Source: an uncultured Pseudodesulfovibrio sp.
GTDB taxonomy: Bacteria; Desulfobacterota; Desulfovibrionia; Desulfovibrionales; Desulfovibrionaceae
Direction: 5' to 3'
Length of the DNA stretch: 64,000 nucleotides
NCBI RefSeq assembly: GCF_963675635.1
Contig: NZ_OY776488.1
Coordinates: 1,463,501 to 1,527,500, forward strand
Part shown: positions 37,252 through 45,848 of the stretch, piece after piece
Layout: each line of letters begins with the position of its first letter
Numbering within the stretch: the first letter of the stretch is position 1
Made by a program: the position numbers and the translations under genes
Notes under the pieces: model-generated
Told to the model about the DNA's origin: nothing
Seen by the model: only the letters and a program-made list of their open reading frames with translations
Databases searched by the model: none

Positions 37252-37694
37252 TTCTGGATAGACTGGAAAATGCGGACATCTACGCAAAGGTGCATCCGGC
37301 CTTTGCAACGGCATTTGCCATACTGCGCAGAGAAGATCTGGCATCACTGCCGGAAGGACGACATGAGATTGACGGCAACGCCATTTACGCAGTGGTCGCA
37401 AAAGGCCCGGGCCGCAAGGTTGAAGAGGCTTCCATCGAAACTCACGACAAATACATCGACATCCAGTATGTGATCGACGGCGTGGACAGCATGGGATGGA
37501 AGGCACGCGTGGACCTCGGCCCGGAAACAGATCAATCTGATCCCGCCAAGGACGTAGCCTTTTACACGGACACCCCTACGGTCTGGACCGATGCCACTCC
37601 CGGCATGTTCGCCATCTACTTCCCGGAAGACGCGCATCTGCCCATGATCTCGGACGGCATGCTGCACAAGGTCATCGTCAAGGTTCGGGTCTAG
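37248..37694 (+). CDS. YhcH/YjgK/YiaL family cupin-like protein
   Basis: The 148-residue protein has the family pattern EIDGNAIYAVVAKGPGR, THDKYIDIQYVIDGVDSMGW and GMFAIYFPEDAHLPMI, with the conserved His and Glu residues expected to bind metal in a double-stranded beta-helix. Members accompany sugar-metabolism genes (EbgC, sialic acid loci); a role next to glycine cleavage is unexplained. Its ATG overlaps the lpd stop (ATGA). Confidence 0.9.
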   Translation: MILDRLENADIYAKVHPAFATAFAILRREDLASLPEGRHEIDGNAIYAVVAKGPGRKVEEASIETHDKYIDIQYVIDGVDSMGWKARVDLGPETDQSDPAKDVAFYTDTPTVWTDATPGMFAIYFPEDAHLPMISDGMLHKVIVKVRV

Positions 37695-37719
37695 CAGTCC
37701 ATTTGATAATAGAAAACAC

Positions 37720-37757
37720 ACCGGGAAGCCCGTCATTACAGGACTTCCCGGTTTTTC
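37720..37757. terminator. Terminator between converging yhcH-like and membrane-protein genes
   Basis: ACCGGGAAG (37720-37728) pairs with CTTCCCGGT (37744-37752), followed by TTTTCTTTT on the plus strand. It closes the gcv cluster; the minus-strand gene stops only a few bases beyond it. Confidence 0.88.
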
Positions 37758-37764
37758 TTTTCGA

Positions 37765-38313
37765 TCAGCCCACCGAAGTCACCACCGTGGGATCATATTC
37801 ATCGACAGCATCCAGTCGGATCGCGGCCAACCGACGTTTTTCCAGCATCTGGATAACTGACTCCGGATTTGCGCCAAGCATGAATCCCCGGATAGACAAC
37901 GCATTGGAGAACCTCAAACCCACCACGAAGTACAACAGTCTGCCGAAGGCAGATGGGAATACGGCCTGCGACGATGTATTGATTTCCACACGAAGCGTTC
38001 CCAGAAAAGGCATCCGGCCTTTTTTAAAGGACAGCACCTCGCCAAACCGGACCATGGCATAGCCAAAAGGCGTATACACCGAAAAACGGTCGTCGAGTAT
38101 CTTGATCATGGGCTGATTCGTCATGACGGCGACACCATTAATCATGCACACCGCGAACCCCACCATACTGAAACAATACACCGCCACATTCAGATTGGTA
38201 ATGTTGATAAAATGGAACCCGGCCAAAGCCAATGCCAGGAAGAGGGCCGCACACACGATGCACCCCTGGAGACTCTGCCGATTGGAATAGATTTTGATTG
38301 GAACATACAACAT
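37765..38313 (-). CDS. Membrane protein of STM3941-like type, start uncertain
   Basis: Beginning at MLYVPIKIYSNRQ, the 182-residue product has two adjacent transmembrane helices (GCIVCAALFLALALAGFHFI and LNVAVYCFSMVGFAVCMING). A soluble domain with ILDDRFSVYTPFGYAMVRFGEV follows. This plan, a short IxIY start, two helices and a PH-like beta domain, resembles the STM3941 family; the family call is tentative. The ribosome site before 38313 is weak, and the frame stays open upstream to 38553, so a longer product is possible. A small open frame with a strong ribosome site at 38501 lies upstream in another frame. Confidence 0.6.
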   Translation of the reverse strand: MLYVPIKIYSNRQSLQGCIVCAALFLALALAGFHFINITNLNVAVYCFSMVGFAVCMINGVAVMTNQPMIKILDDRFSVYTPFGYAMVRFGEVLSFKKGRMPFLGTLRVEINTSSQAVFPSAFGRLLYFVVGLRFSNALSIRGFMLGANPESVIQMLEKRRLAAIRLDAVDEYDPTVVTSVG

Positions 38314-38501
38314 AGGTGTAACCTGTTTCGTAAAAAGATTCTTCGAAACCAGGTACTCCTCCCGCGGGTCACAAAAGCGACCCAAGCCCTGAACACAGTC
38401 AAACATCAACGCCGCACCCCCTGCAGCGCCACGCAAAAAGGCGGCGCACGCAAAAAGCGAGCACGGGCAAAACGACTCTTGTTGGGGATATAAACAGACA
38501 T
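38314..38501 (-). pseudogene. Possible frameshifted 5' part or small gene remnant
   Basis: An ATG at 38501 with a very strong ribosome site (GGAGGAG, six bases upstream) starts MSVYIPNKSRFARARFLR. The frame then closes after 31 codons. Just there an 11-base direct repeat (CTTTTTGCGTG on the minus strand, at 38447-38457 and 38430-38440, offset 17) occurs. Removing 17 bases joins this frame to RGAAGGAALMFDCVQGL in the frame of the downstream membrane protein. A small duplication that broke a longer gene is therefore likely, though an independent small gene is possible. Confidence 0.45.
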
Positions 38502-38581
38502 ATCTGCTCCTCCGGGGTTCCAGAAAAGCAGCCTGAGCAAGTAAGGAAAGCATAGTGGAATTCTAGCGCGAAGGCAAATCC

Positions 38582-39103
38582 TTAGTGAACAGCGCGACCT
38601 TCCGGTTCGACAGCAAAGAAACCGCCTTCCTGCTTTGGTTCTTCCAAAGCCATCAATGCTTCGGTGGTCAAACCTGGACCGACCCAAAGCTTGCCGGTCA
38701 GGGTGAAGCTGCGTGCCAGCCGTTTGGCATGATCGAGGGCAATGGAAACCTGCTGCAAATACAGCTCCTTCGGAAAGACGAATTCCGCATTATGCGCCCA
38801 TTCGGGCCTGGGTTCGTCTGAAGGCCAGGAGATGGGATTTTTGAGCCGCCAGATAACTGTTTCCGGTGTATGGGAAACGTTCACGCCCTCGTCTATCCCC
38901 TGGCAGGCAGGATTACCGCAATCGCAGGTATAAATGAAGAATTCCCCCGACATGGTGGCAGAAGACACCAGATTCACCGGGTCGATATACACACCGACTT
39001 CATGCAGATACTGCCCGTCTACGGACAAATTGAAGTCGATATAGCCATCCTCTGGATGTTTTTCATCCAGGGATAAGGTCACTGATATCCTGATTTCATT
39101 CAT
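38582..39103 (-). CDS. Hypothetical protein with Cys cluster
   Basis: I do not recognise this 173-residue protein. The N-terminal half looks beta-rich (ISVTLSLDEKHPEDGYIDFNLSVDGQYL). A CDCGNPACQG segment (near residue 60) carries three closely spaced Cys that could bind metal. The C-terminal half has a helix (LQQVSIALDHAKRLARSF). GAGG lies upstream of the start. It has no obvious operon partner. Confidence 0.75.
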   Translation of the reverse strand: MNEIRISVTLSLDEKHPEDGYIDFNLSVDGQYLHEVGVYIDPVNLVSSATMSGEFFIYTCDCGNPACQGIDEGVNVSHTPETVIWRLKNPISWPSDEPRPEWAHNAEFVFPKELYLQQVSIALDHAKRLARSFTLTGKLWVGPGLTTEALMALEEPKQEGGFFAVEPEGRAVH

Positions 39104-39190
39104 ACATGGTATCCTCGAAAATCATTTCGACCGGCACGATCGATGACCGGGAGTTAGCACAAACCCCTTGGCCCCTCAATGAAAACCCAT

Positions 39191-40942
39191 TTACCGCCCT
39201 CCGGCAAGCTCCGCCTTGACGATGGCTGAATTGTAAGCCGCATTGATAGCCGATTCCGTCAGTGTTCCAACCAGTTTTTTTTCTTTGCCGGACGTCAACA
39301 CTGGTACCTGAGAGACACCCCTGTCCGTGATCTTGTCCAACGCCTCCTGCAAGGTGTCATCGGTAGTGACGGTAACCAAATCCCGGGTCGCGAGATCATG
39401 GGCAATAATCAGATCAAGCAACCCTTCTTCATTCAGAACCGTACGAATATCACGAAATGAAATTATGCCGGTCAGCCGCCCCTCTCCGTCCACAACATGC
39501 AGATATGGCGCGTTTTCAGTCTTAAATGTCCAAATAATCTGAGACAACGGTGCTGATGCCGGGATGGTGACAAAGTCACGGGTCATGACTTCTTTCACCA
39601 CGATATGATCGAGCAGATGTCGCTCACGTCCTGCCTCGATATCAATGCCGCGCCGAAGCAGCTTGGTAGTATAAATAGATGCGCGCTCAATGGTGGAATT
39701 CATAACCGTTGCCGTGATGCAGGTCAGCATGAGGGGCAGAATGATCGAATAGTCAGAAGTCATCTCGAAAATTATCAGAATAGCGGTGATGGGCGCATAC
39801 GTCGTTCCTGCCACCACGCCCCCCATGGCGACCAGAGCATACGCACCGGGCATGGCTGTATGCGCTGGGAGCAAAGAGTGCAATACAAACCCAAATGCCC
39901 CGCCAGTCATACAGCCAAGAAAAAGCGATGGTGCAAAGATACCACCCGACCCGCCTGACCCCAGCGTGATCGATGACGCCAGTATCTTCACAAAAATCAG
40001 AACAAACAGGAGTTGGAATTCCATCTGGTTGACCAGCGCCAAATTCATGGCACCATAGCCAACGCCGAAAACCTGCGGGAATATGGCAAAAACACAGCCG
40101 AGCAACGCACCACCAATTGCCGGCTTGATCCATTCGGGAATGGCTATGGCGTCGAATCCATCCTCAAACCAATACAAAATCTTGGTAAAACACAACGCGA
40201 CAAACCCAGAGAGCACACCGAGCAAGGGGTAAAACAAATATTCCCACAACGTCACAATAGAATACTCAGGAATGGCGAAATGGGGAAAATCTCCAAAATA
40301 ATAGCGGGAAATAGCCGTGGCCGTGACCGAAGACAAGACCACCGGAGAGAACTGCATGACCCCGAAATCACCTATTATTATTTCGAGCGCGAACAGGACA
40401 CCGGCAATAGGCGCGTTGAAAGTCGCGGCAATACCTGCCGCCGCGCCACACCCGACCATGGTTTTCATGTGCACACTGGGCGTCTTGAACAACTGCCCGA
40501 TTGACGATCCAATGGACGCGCCAATCTGGACCATCGGCCCTTCACGCCCTACGGACCCACCTGAACCGATCGTCACAGCCGAAGCGAAAATTTTGGCAGC
40601 AGCAACGCGTTTTCGAATACGCCCTCCCCTGAGCGCAATAGCCTGCATGACTTCCGGTACGCCATGTCCTTTTGCTTCGGACGCAAAGTTGGTCACAAGG
40701 AGCCCGACAACCAAGCCGCCAGCGGAAGGCATGGCTATCTTCATCCACAGAGGAATGGACTTGGCAAACGTCATGAAATCGCTGGTATTTTGATAAAAAA
40801 CCCATTGCATGAGTTTGAGGACGTATTTGAAAAGGACTGCGCCGTACCCGGCGAGCACGCCGATAAGTATGGCGAGAAGAAGATACCTGATATTCGGTCT
40901 TTTCAACTTCTGAAAGAGCGGTTCACCCCGTTCAGCGGACAT
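39191..40942 (-). CDS. CLC-family chloride channel/transporter with C-terminal CBS pair
   Basis: The 583-residue membrane protein has the CLC signatures GHGVPEVMQA, GSGGSVGREGPMVQIG and GGSGGIFAPSLFLG across about ten hydrophobic segments. Two CBS domains end it (KEVMTRDFVTIPASAPLSQI, then IAHDLATRDLVTVTTDDTLQEAL), which usually bind adenine nucleotides and regulate gating. The ATG at 40942 has GGAG five bases upstream; a TTG 39 bases earlier is in frame but unlikely. Channel versus H+/Cl- exchanger cannot be settled by eye. Confidence 0.93.
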   Translation of the reverse strand: MSAERGEPLFQKLKRPNIRYLLLAILIGVLAGYGAVLFKYVLKLMQWVFYQNTSDFMTFAKSIPLWMKIAMPSAGGLVVGLLVTNFASEAKGHGVPEVMQAIALRGGRIRKRVAAAKIFASAVTIGSGGSVGREGPMVQIGASIGSSIGQLFKTPSVHMKTMVGCGAAAGIAATFNAPIAGVLFALEIIIGDFGVMQFSPVVLSSVTATAISRYYFGDFPHFAIPEYSIVTLWEYLFYPLLGVLSGFVALCFTKILYWFEDGFDAIAIPEWIKPAIGGALLGCVFAIFPQVFGVGYGAMNLALVNQMEFQLLFVLIFVKILASSITLGSGGSGGIFAPSLFLGCMTGGAFGFVLHSLLPAHTAMPGAYALVAMGGVVAGTTYAPITAILIIFEMTSDYSIILPLMLTCITATVMNSTIERASIYTTKLLRRGIDIEAGRERHLLDHIVVKEVMTRDFVTIPASAPLSQIIWTFKTENAPYLHVVDGEGRLTGIISFRDIRTVLNEEGLLDLIIAHDLATRDLVTVTTDDTLQEALDKITDRGVSQVPVLTSGKEKKLVGTLTESAINAAYNSAIVKAELAGGR

Positions 40943-41129
40943 TAAGTCTCCAGAGTTCACGTTATCATGAGGTGTTGACAAAGCATGCGCCGTATATACT
41001 TCAAGTTAATTGACTTATACCCCGACTTGCCTCCCAAGCGCAACGCATAGTCGTAAAAACTTGAGAGCAATCGAGAAAAGAGGTAATCAAGGCCTCCCCA
41101 AACAACTATATCCACTCAGGAGATGATAC

Positions 41130-41654
41130 ATGCCCAAGTTCGACATAACCCCCCTGACCCCGCAGCCGGAATTCGACATGATGTATTTCATGGAAGTAGC
41201 TGGCGAAACCCGCATTGAAGGTGATCTTCTGGAAGATTTTGAAACCTTCTGGGACAAATGGGCCACAGAGAGCCTCAAAGCGTACGAATTGACCAACACA
41301 GAAGGCGAAGGAAAATTCGTCCTCATCTTTCTCGACCAGGCAGCTGAGGAAAACATCGAGGGCATCTGGCAGGATTCTCCCACGCACGGCCTGCTTTTCC
41401 ACGCACTGGCCATCACCATGGTCATGAGTTCCGCCCAGAGTTTCGTGCCGGAGCTGCAGACCGGCAAGTGTGCTCCCCTGCCACGTCCGGGTGAAGGCGT
41501 TCTGGGCGCATTCGAAGAGCTCGGCCTGACCTGGAATGAAGAAGGGTCGGTCAACCGTAAATATGCAGTTCTCACTCCCTACCCGTATGTAGGTGGCTGT
41601 GAAGTGTGCTACATGAGCAACAACTGTCCCAAAAGCACCGTCAACGGACAGTAA
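41130..41654 (+). CDS. Hypothetical protein with C-terminal Cys motif
   Basis: The 174-residue acidic protein is unrecognised. It has a helical middle and a C-terminal GGCEVCYMSNNCPKS with three Cys, suggestive of a metal or redox site. CAGGAG lies seven bases before the ATG. It ends three bases before the UPF0597 gene, so the two are probably co-transcribed, and a role related to cysteine or sulfur metabolism is possible but unproven. Confidence 0.78.
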   Translation: MPKFDITPLTPQPEFDMMYFMEVAGETRIEGDLLEDFETFWDKWATESLKAYELTNTEGEGKFVLIFLDQAAEENIEGIWQDSPTHGLLFHALAITMVMSSAQSFVPELQTGKCAPLPRPGEGVLGAFEELGLTWNEEGSVNRKYAVLTPYPYVGGCEVCYMSNNCPKSTVNGQ

Positions 41655-41657
41655 ATC

Positions 41658-42974
41658 ATGCAGTTCACGGTTAAAGACGTTCTCAGCATTCAGGTTGCAC
41701 CAGCCCTTGGCTGTACCGAACCGGTCGCCATTGCACTGGGCGCAGCCTCGGCCATGTCCCTGCTCCCGTCCAAGAGTTTCGATTCTCTTGAAATCGCCGT
41801 GGACCCCAATGTCTATAAAAACGGTCTGGCTGTATGCATTCCCGGAGCCAACGGCCTCTCGGGTCTGGACATGGCCGCAGCCCTCGGTGCTGTCGGTGGC
41901 GATCCGGCGCTGCGCTTAGAAGTGCTTCAACCCATCAACGATGAATTCGTAAACGCTGCCAATAAAGCCATTGCCGACAATAAAGTGACCGTCACCCTGC
42001 TCAAGGAGCAGCAGGGATTGCTGATCAGAACCAAGATTACCTCCGGCGATAATGTCGCCGAGTCCGTCATTGAAGACCTCCACGACAATATCACTTCGCT
42101 GACACTTAACGGAGTTCCCACGGAAAGCCCACTCATCGAGATCAACCCCACAGGAGCACCCTCCCCTGTAGCGGCCATGGAAGAATGGCTCAAAGGATTG
42201 TCTCTCAACGATCTCATAGCCCTCACCGACCAGCTTGATGATGACGATTTCGCTTTTCTTCAGCATGGAGTGGACGTCAACATGCGACTGGCAGAGCAGG
42301 GGCTCAAATACGGGCTGGGCCTCGGTGTCGGCAAGACACTGGAACGCCTCGTTCGTCAGGGACTCATCAAAAAGGACATGATGCTGGCTGCCCGCATCCT
42401 CGCTTCAGGTGCAGCCGATGCCCGCATGTCAGGCGCGTCGCTTCCCGCCATGAGTTCCGCCGGGTCCGGCAACCACGGCCTGACAGCCATCCTGCCCATC
42501 TGGGCAGTGAAGGACTACGTGGACGACATAGAGAGCAAATCTGTATTGGAAGCCATCGCCCTTTCCCATATCGTTACGGCCTACGTCAAAGCGCACACAG
42601 GCCGGTTGTCTGCCATCTGCGGCTGTTCCGTTGCCGCAGGCGCCGGAGCGACCGCTGGCATAACATTCCTGCTCGGCGGAGATGCCAAGCACATTGCCGG
42701 AGCCATCAAGAATCTGCTTGAAGATTTAGCGGGTATCATCTGCGACGGAGCCAAAACCGGCTGTGCACTCAAGCTTGCCACGGCAGCAGGGACAGCCGTG
42801 CAAGCGGCACTGTTCTCACTCCAAGGTGTCAACGTTCACGACACGGACGGCATCATCGGTCAGTCGTCCGAGGACACCATGCGCAACATCGGAACCCTGG
42901 CTGTGGACGGCATGATTCAGACAGACAAAACCATTTTGGCTATCATGCTCGAAAAACAGTTCAGCGACGTATAA
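41658..42974 (+). CDS. UPF0597 / L-cysteine desulfidase-like protein
   Basis: The 438-residue protein matches the L-serine-dehydratase-alpha/cysteine-desulfidase family (YhaM/CdsB-like): LSIQVAPALGCTEPVAIALGAA at the start, AGSGNHGLTAILPIWAV, ICGCSVAAGAGATAGITFLLGG and LAGIICDGAKTGCALKLA. The three conserved Cys (in GCTEP, CGC and GAKTGC) are the expected [4Fe-4S] ligands. These enzymes release sulfide or ammonia from cysteine or serine. It follows a small Cys-containing unknown and precedes a very long perfect inverted repeat. Confidence 0.9.
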   Translation: MQFTVKDVLSIQVAPALGCTEPVAIALGAASAMSLLPSKSFDSLEIAVDPNVYKNGLAVCIPGANGLSGLDMAAALGAVGGDPALRLEVLQPINDEFVNAANKAIADNKVTVTLLKEQQGLLIRTKITSGDNVAESVIEDLHDNITSLTLNGVPTESPLIEINPTGAPSPVAAMEEWLKGLSLNDLIALTDQLDDDDFAFLQHGVDVNMRLAEQGLKYGLGLGVGKTLERLVRQGLIKKDMMLAARILASGAADARMSGASLPAMSSAGSGNHGLTAILPIWAVKDYVDDIESKSVLEAIALSHIVTAYVKAHTGRLSAICGCSVAAGAGATAGITFLLGGDAKHIAGAIKNLLEDLAGIICDGAKTGCALKLATAAGTAVQAALFSLQGVNVHDTDGIIGQSSEDTMRNIGTLAVDGMIQTDKTILAIMLEKQFSDV

Positions 42975-43014
42975 CAATCTCCAACAGATTTTCTGTCAGT
43001 CGCTAGCCGCACTC

Positions 43015-43078
43015 CCCGACTTGAAAAACGAAACTCTCCACAACGCACGTTGTGGAGAGTTTCGTTTTTCAAGTCGGG
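43015..43078. terminator. 31-bp perfect inverted repeat, probable bidirectional terminator
   Basis: Bases 43015-43045 and 43048-43078 are exact reverse complements with a two-base spacer (CA). The inner 14-15 bp (AACTCTCCACAACG core) is flanked on each strand by a run of five T, so a terminator could work in both directions for the convergent genes ending at 42974 and 43097. The full length is much more than a terminator needs. Confidence 0.85.
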
Positions 43079-43096
43079 AGAAATTTGAATTTATCT

Positions 43097-43564
43097 TCAA
43101 TAATATGCGAGATTTTGGGGTGGAGTTTTATCGGCAAAGAATATTTCGACGCGAGGCTTATCTTCTTCACTTATTTTAAGGTCTGATACGGTCAGGATAG
43201 AGGAATAACCGCCATACGTCTTGACGGCACGGTCAATAAAGTCCGCGTCAATAAAGGCGCCTTTGATGGTCACGCTTCTGCCGCCCCAAGATACGGTCAA
43301 AGGCAGGAGCGGATCTCGTTCCGGAGCTTTGGTGATAATATTTCCAGTTTTGACGAGGGCTTCAAGAACCTGATCCGGGAACATACCGCCGAACCTGCCC
43401 AGGGTTTCAAGAAAAGCGGGCATGACTGCGAGATAGTAATGTTGGTCGATCTTGCAGGCAATGGACTTGCCAGGCATGTTCAGCATCCATGGTTCTTCAG
43501 CGAAGCCTTTACCCAATGTCAGTTGGAGCCGTTCCACGATTCCGGTATAGTCCTTCAATGCCAT
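43097..43564 (-). CDS. Hypothetical protein
   Basis: The 155-residue protein is not recognised. It has mixed alpha/beta character with a YYLAVMPAFLETLGRFGGMF helix, a basic strand LPLTVSWGGRSVTIKGAF and a C-terminal SSILTVSDLKISEEDKPRVEIFFAD. No signal peptide or membrane helix is seen. It lies between two terminators and so is likely monocistronic. Confidence 0.75.
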   Translation of the reverse strand: MALKDYTGIVERLQLTLGKGFAEEPWMLNMPGKSIACKIDQHYYLAVMPAFLETLGRFGGMFPDQVLEALVKTGNIITKAPERDPLLPLTVSWGGRSVTIKGAFIDADFIDRAVKTYGGYSSILTVSDLKISEEDKPRVEIFFADKTPPQNLAYY

Positions 43565-43593
43565 TGCTTACTCCCTGTGTTTACCATTCACAA

Positions 43594-43624
43594 AGAAAAA
43601 ACGCCCCGGAAAGTCCGAGGCGTT
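43594..43624 (-). terminator. Intrinsic terminator after the lipoprotein gene
   Basis: On the minus strand AACGCCTCGG pairs with CCGGGGCGTT, one G-U pair, around ACTTT, followed by TTTTC. It is nine bases beyond the stop at 43633. Confidence 0.88.
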
Positions 43625-43632
43625 CATAAAAG

Positions 43633-44103
43633 CTAGTTCAATCGTTTCTGGAATCGTTGCAGATAGCGGTCAGTCAGAATTCCGTCCACCTTGTCCATAA
43701 TGGCTTCAACCTTGGCCGGGTCACCAACTTTCGATTCCAGCTTTGCCAGCCGTTCAGGAATGATGCGTTCACAGAATTCACTGCGACCATAGGTATTCAA
43801 ATTAACATGAGTCTCTTCATTAACAGCGTAGCAGGTCACGACTTTTGAAGCATAAAAATTTTCATATGCCAATGCTGCGTCGCCGTTCTTTTCCGCACAC
43901 TGACCCTTCAGGAAATAGGCATATGCCAAATCCATGATATCGTCTGGCTGCGCTATGGTCGAATCCAAATAAACCTCGGCTCCAGCGCAGTCTCCTTTCT
44001 TGAAAAGAGCGTACCCGGTGTCGAGATCATTCTTCTGTGCCCCACACGCGACCAGCATGCACGCCATGGTTACCATTACCAGTGCAAACATGATTTTTTT
44101 CAT
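43633..44103 (-). CDS. Small lipoprotein with TPR-like helices
   Basis: From MKKIMFALVMVTMACMLVACG the 156-residue protein has a type II signal with lipobox LVAC (Cys at about 20). A helical domain resembling one or two TPR units follows (DTGYALFKKGDCAGAEVYLD and DLAYAYFLKGQCAEKNGDAALAYENF). GAGGA precedes the ATG at 44103, which is preferred to an upstream in-frame ATG. It follows the RNase J gene on the same strand; function unknown. Confidence 0.82.
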   Translation of the reverse strand: MKKIMFALVMVTMACMLVACGAQKNDLDTGYALFKKGDCAGAEVYLDSTIAQPDDIMDLAYAYFLKGQCAEKNGDAALAYENFYASKVVTCYAVNEETHVNLNTYGRSEFCERIIPERLAKLESKVGDPAKVEAIMDKVDGILTDRYLQRFQKRLN

Positions 44104-44180
44104 TTCATCTATCCTCACAAAAAAGATTTTTCTCATCGTGTCGAAATACTTAGCGCAACATCAGCTTGAAGTCCAGACAC

Positions 44181-45845
44181 CTAGATGGAAATGACCAGGG
44201 GAACAACAACCGGATCACGTCCAAGAACTTTGCGGAAGAAACGACGCAAGGCGGAACGAATACGTTCCTTGAGCTTGGCGGTATCACCAGGAGCGATATT
44301 TTCATGCACATCGAAAATAATACATTTGGCGTCTTCAAGAAGATGCATATATTGCTGCTCGAACACAAATCCCTTGCTCATGATATCCGGCCCCATGGAA
44401 ATTTCGCCGGTAGCTTCATCCACCACCATAACCACGATGACCATGCCTTCTCCAGCCAGTAGTTGGCGTTCCTTGAGCACACTCTGGCCCACGTCGCCAA
44501 CCCCCTTGCCGTCCACCAGAATCTTCTCAGCAGAAATTCGAGGTTCGAACGCCATGGAACCATCTTCAAAAAATGTCACGGGCTGACCGTTCTCCACGAC
44601 CATGGACTTCTCATCCTCAACGCCACACTCCGCAGCCAGGCGACGATGCTTGACCAGATGACGATACTCACCATGGACAGGAATGAAATACTCAGGCCGC
44701 ACAGTCTCCAGCATGAGCGTCAACTCACCGGCATGGGCATGACCTGACGCATGGATACCATGCATCTTTTCATACAAAACTTCAGCACCCAGCCGATACA
44801 GGTTGTTGATGACCCGATTGATCGCCTTAACGTTCCCCGGAATGAATCGGGAAGAAAGAATAACCAGATCGTCCGGCTTGACTGACAACTGACGATGTTC
44901 ACCCATGGCCATACGAGAAAGTGCGGCCAACGGTTCTCCCTGCGATCCCGTCACAAGCAAGACAAGCTCGGAGTCGCCATACTCATCAAGACGGTCCAGA
45001 TCAATGAGTATACCTTTCGGCATCTTGAGGTAACCGAGATCTCGCGCCAGTTCGATATTTCGATGCAGAGATTTACCGGATATGGCCACTTTGCGCCCTT
45101 CGGCATCTGCTAGGTCAAAGACCTCCTGCATCCGTTGTATATGGCTGGAAAAAAGTGAGACAAGGATGCGGCCTTTGGCCTTGGAGAAAATTTCACGCAA
45201 TGAAACTTTGATTTCACGCTCGGTCAGAGCAAACCCTTCGGTCTCAACGTTGGTGGAATCCGACAGCATGAGAAGGACACCGTCTTCGGAAAATTTACGA
45301 AATGCTCCCAGGTCCGTAGCATGACCACCCAGCGGATTCCGGTCTATCTTGAAATCGCCGGTATGAACCACCCGCCCGACAGGGGTTTCAATGCCTAAGC
45401 CGAACCCCTGGATGATGGAGTGACAGACAGGGATGAAATTGAAACGGAAATCACCCAGCAAAACACGATCATACGGCCTGACAGGACGCAGGTCTGCCCA
45501 ACGATCCAGATCATGCTCCTTGAGCTTGTTTTCCACCAGGCCAAGAGTAAACTCGGACCCATAGACCGGCACGTCAACGTTCTGGAGCAGCCACGGCAAT
45601 GCACCGATATGGTCCTCGTGACCATGGGTCAGCACGATGCCGTGCAAAATACGCTTGTTCTTGAGCACGTAATCGAAACAGGGGATAACCACATCCACGC
45701 CGAAATGGTAGTCTTCAGGAAACATGAGACCGCAATCCACCATGACCATGGACGATTGCGTTCGATACAGCATGCAATTCATGCCTATTTCGCCGAGTCC
45801 TCCGAGAGGGTACAGACTCAGTGCAGGTGTGGGTGCGTCTCCCAT
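44181..45845 (-). CDS. rnj: Ribonuclease J
   Basis: The 554-residue protein is a metallo-beta-lactamase/beta-CASP RNase: SLYPLGGLGEIGMNCML at the start, the metal motif LTHGHEDHIGALPWLL (about 73-88), VVHTGDFKID, and HASGHAHAGELTLMLE with FIPVHGEYRHLVKHRRLA in the beta-CASP part. RNase J has 5'-3' exo- and endonuclease activity on mRNA. A plsC gene precedes it by three bases. Confidence 0.95.
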   Translation of the reverse strand: MGDAPTPALSLYPLGGLGEIGMNCMLYRTQSSMVMVDCGLMFPEDYHFGVDVVIPCFDYVLKNKRILHGIVLTHGHEDHIGALPWLLQNVDVPVYGSEFTLGLVENKLKEHDLDRWADLRPVRPYDRVLLGDFRFNFIPVCHSIIQGFGLGIETPVGRVVHTGDFKIDRNPLGGHATDLGAFRKFSEDGVLLMLSDSTNVETEGFALTEREIKVSLREIFSKAKGRILVSLFSSHIQRMQEVFDLADAEGRKVAISGKSLHRNIELARDLGYLKMPKGILIDLDRLDEYGDSELVLLVTGSQGEPLAALSRMAMGEHRQLSVKPDDLVILSSRFIPGNVKAINRVINNLYRLGAEVLYEKMHGIHASGHAHAGELTLMLETVRPEYFIPVHGEYRHLVKHRRLAAECGVEDEKSMVVENGQPVTFFEDGSMAFEPRISAEKILVDGKGVGDVGQSVLKERQLLAGEGMVIVVMVVDEATGEISMGPDIMSKGFVFEQQYMHLLEDAKCIIFDVHENIAPGDTAKLKERIRSALRRFFRKVLGRDPVVVPLVISI

Positions 45846-45848
45846 AAT

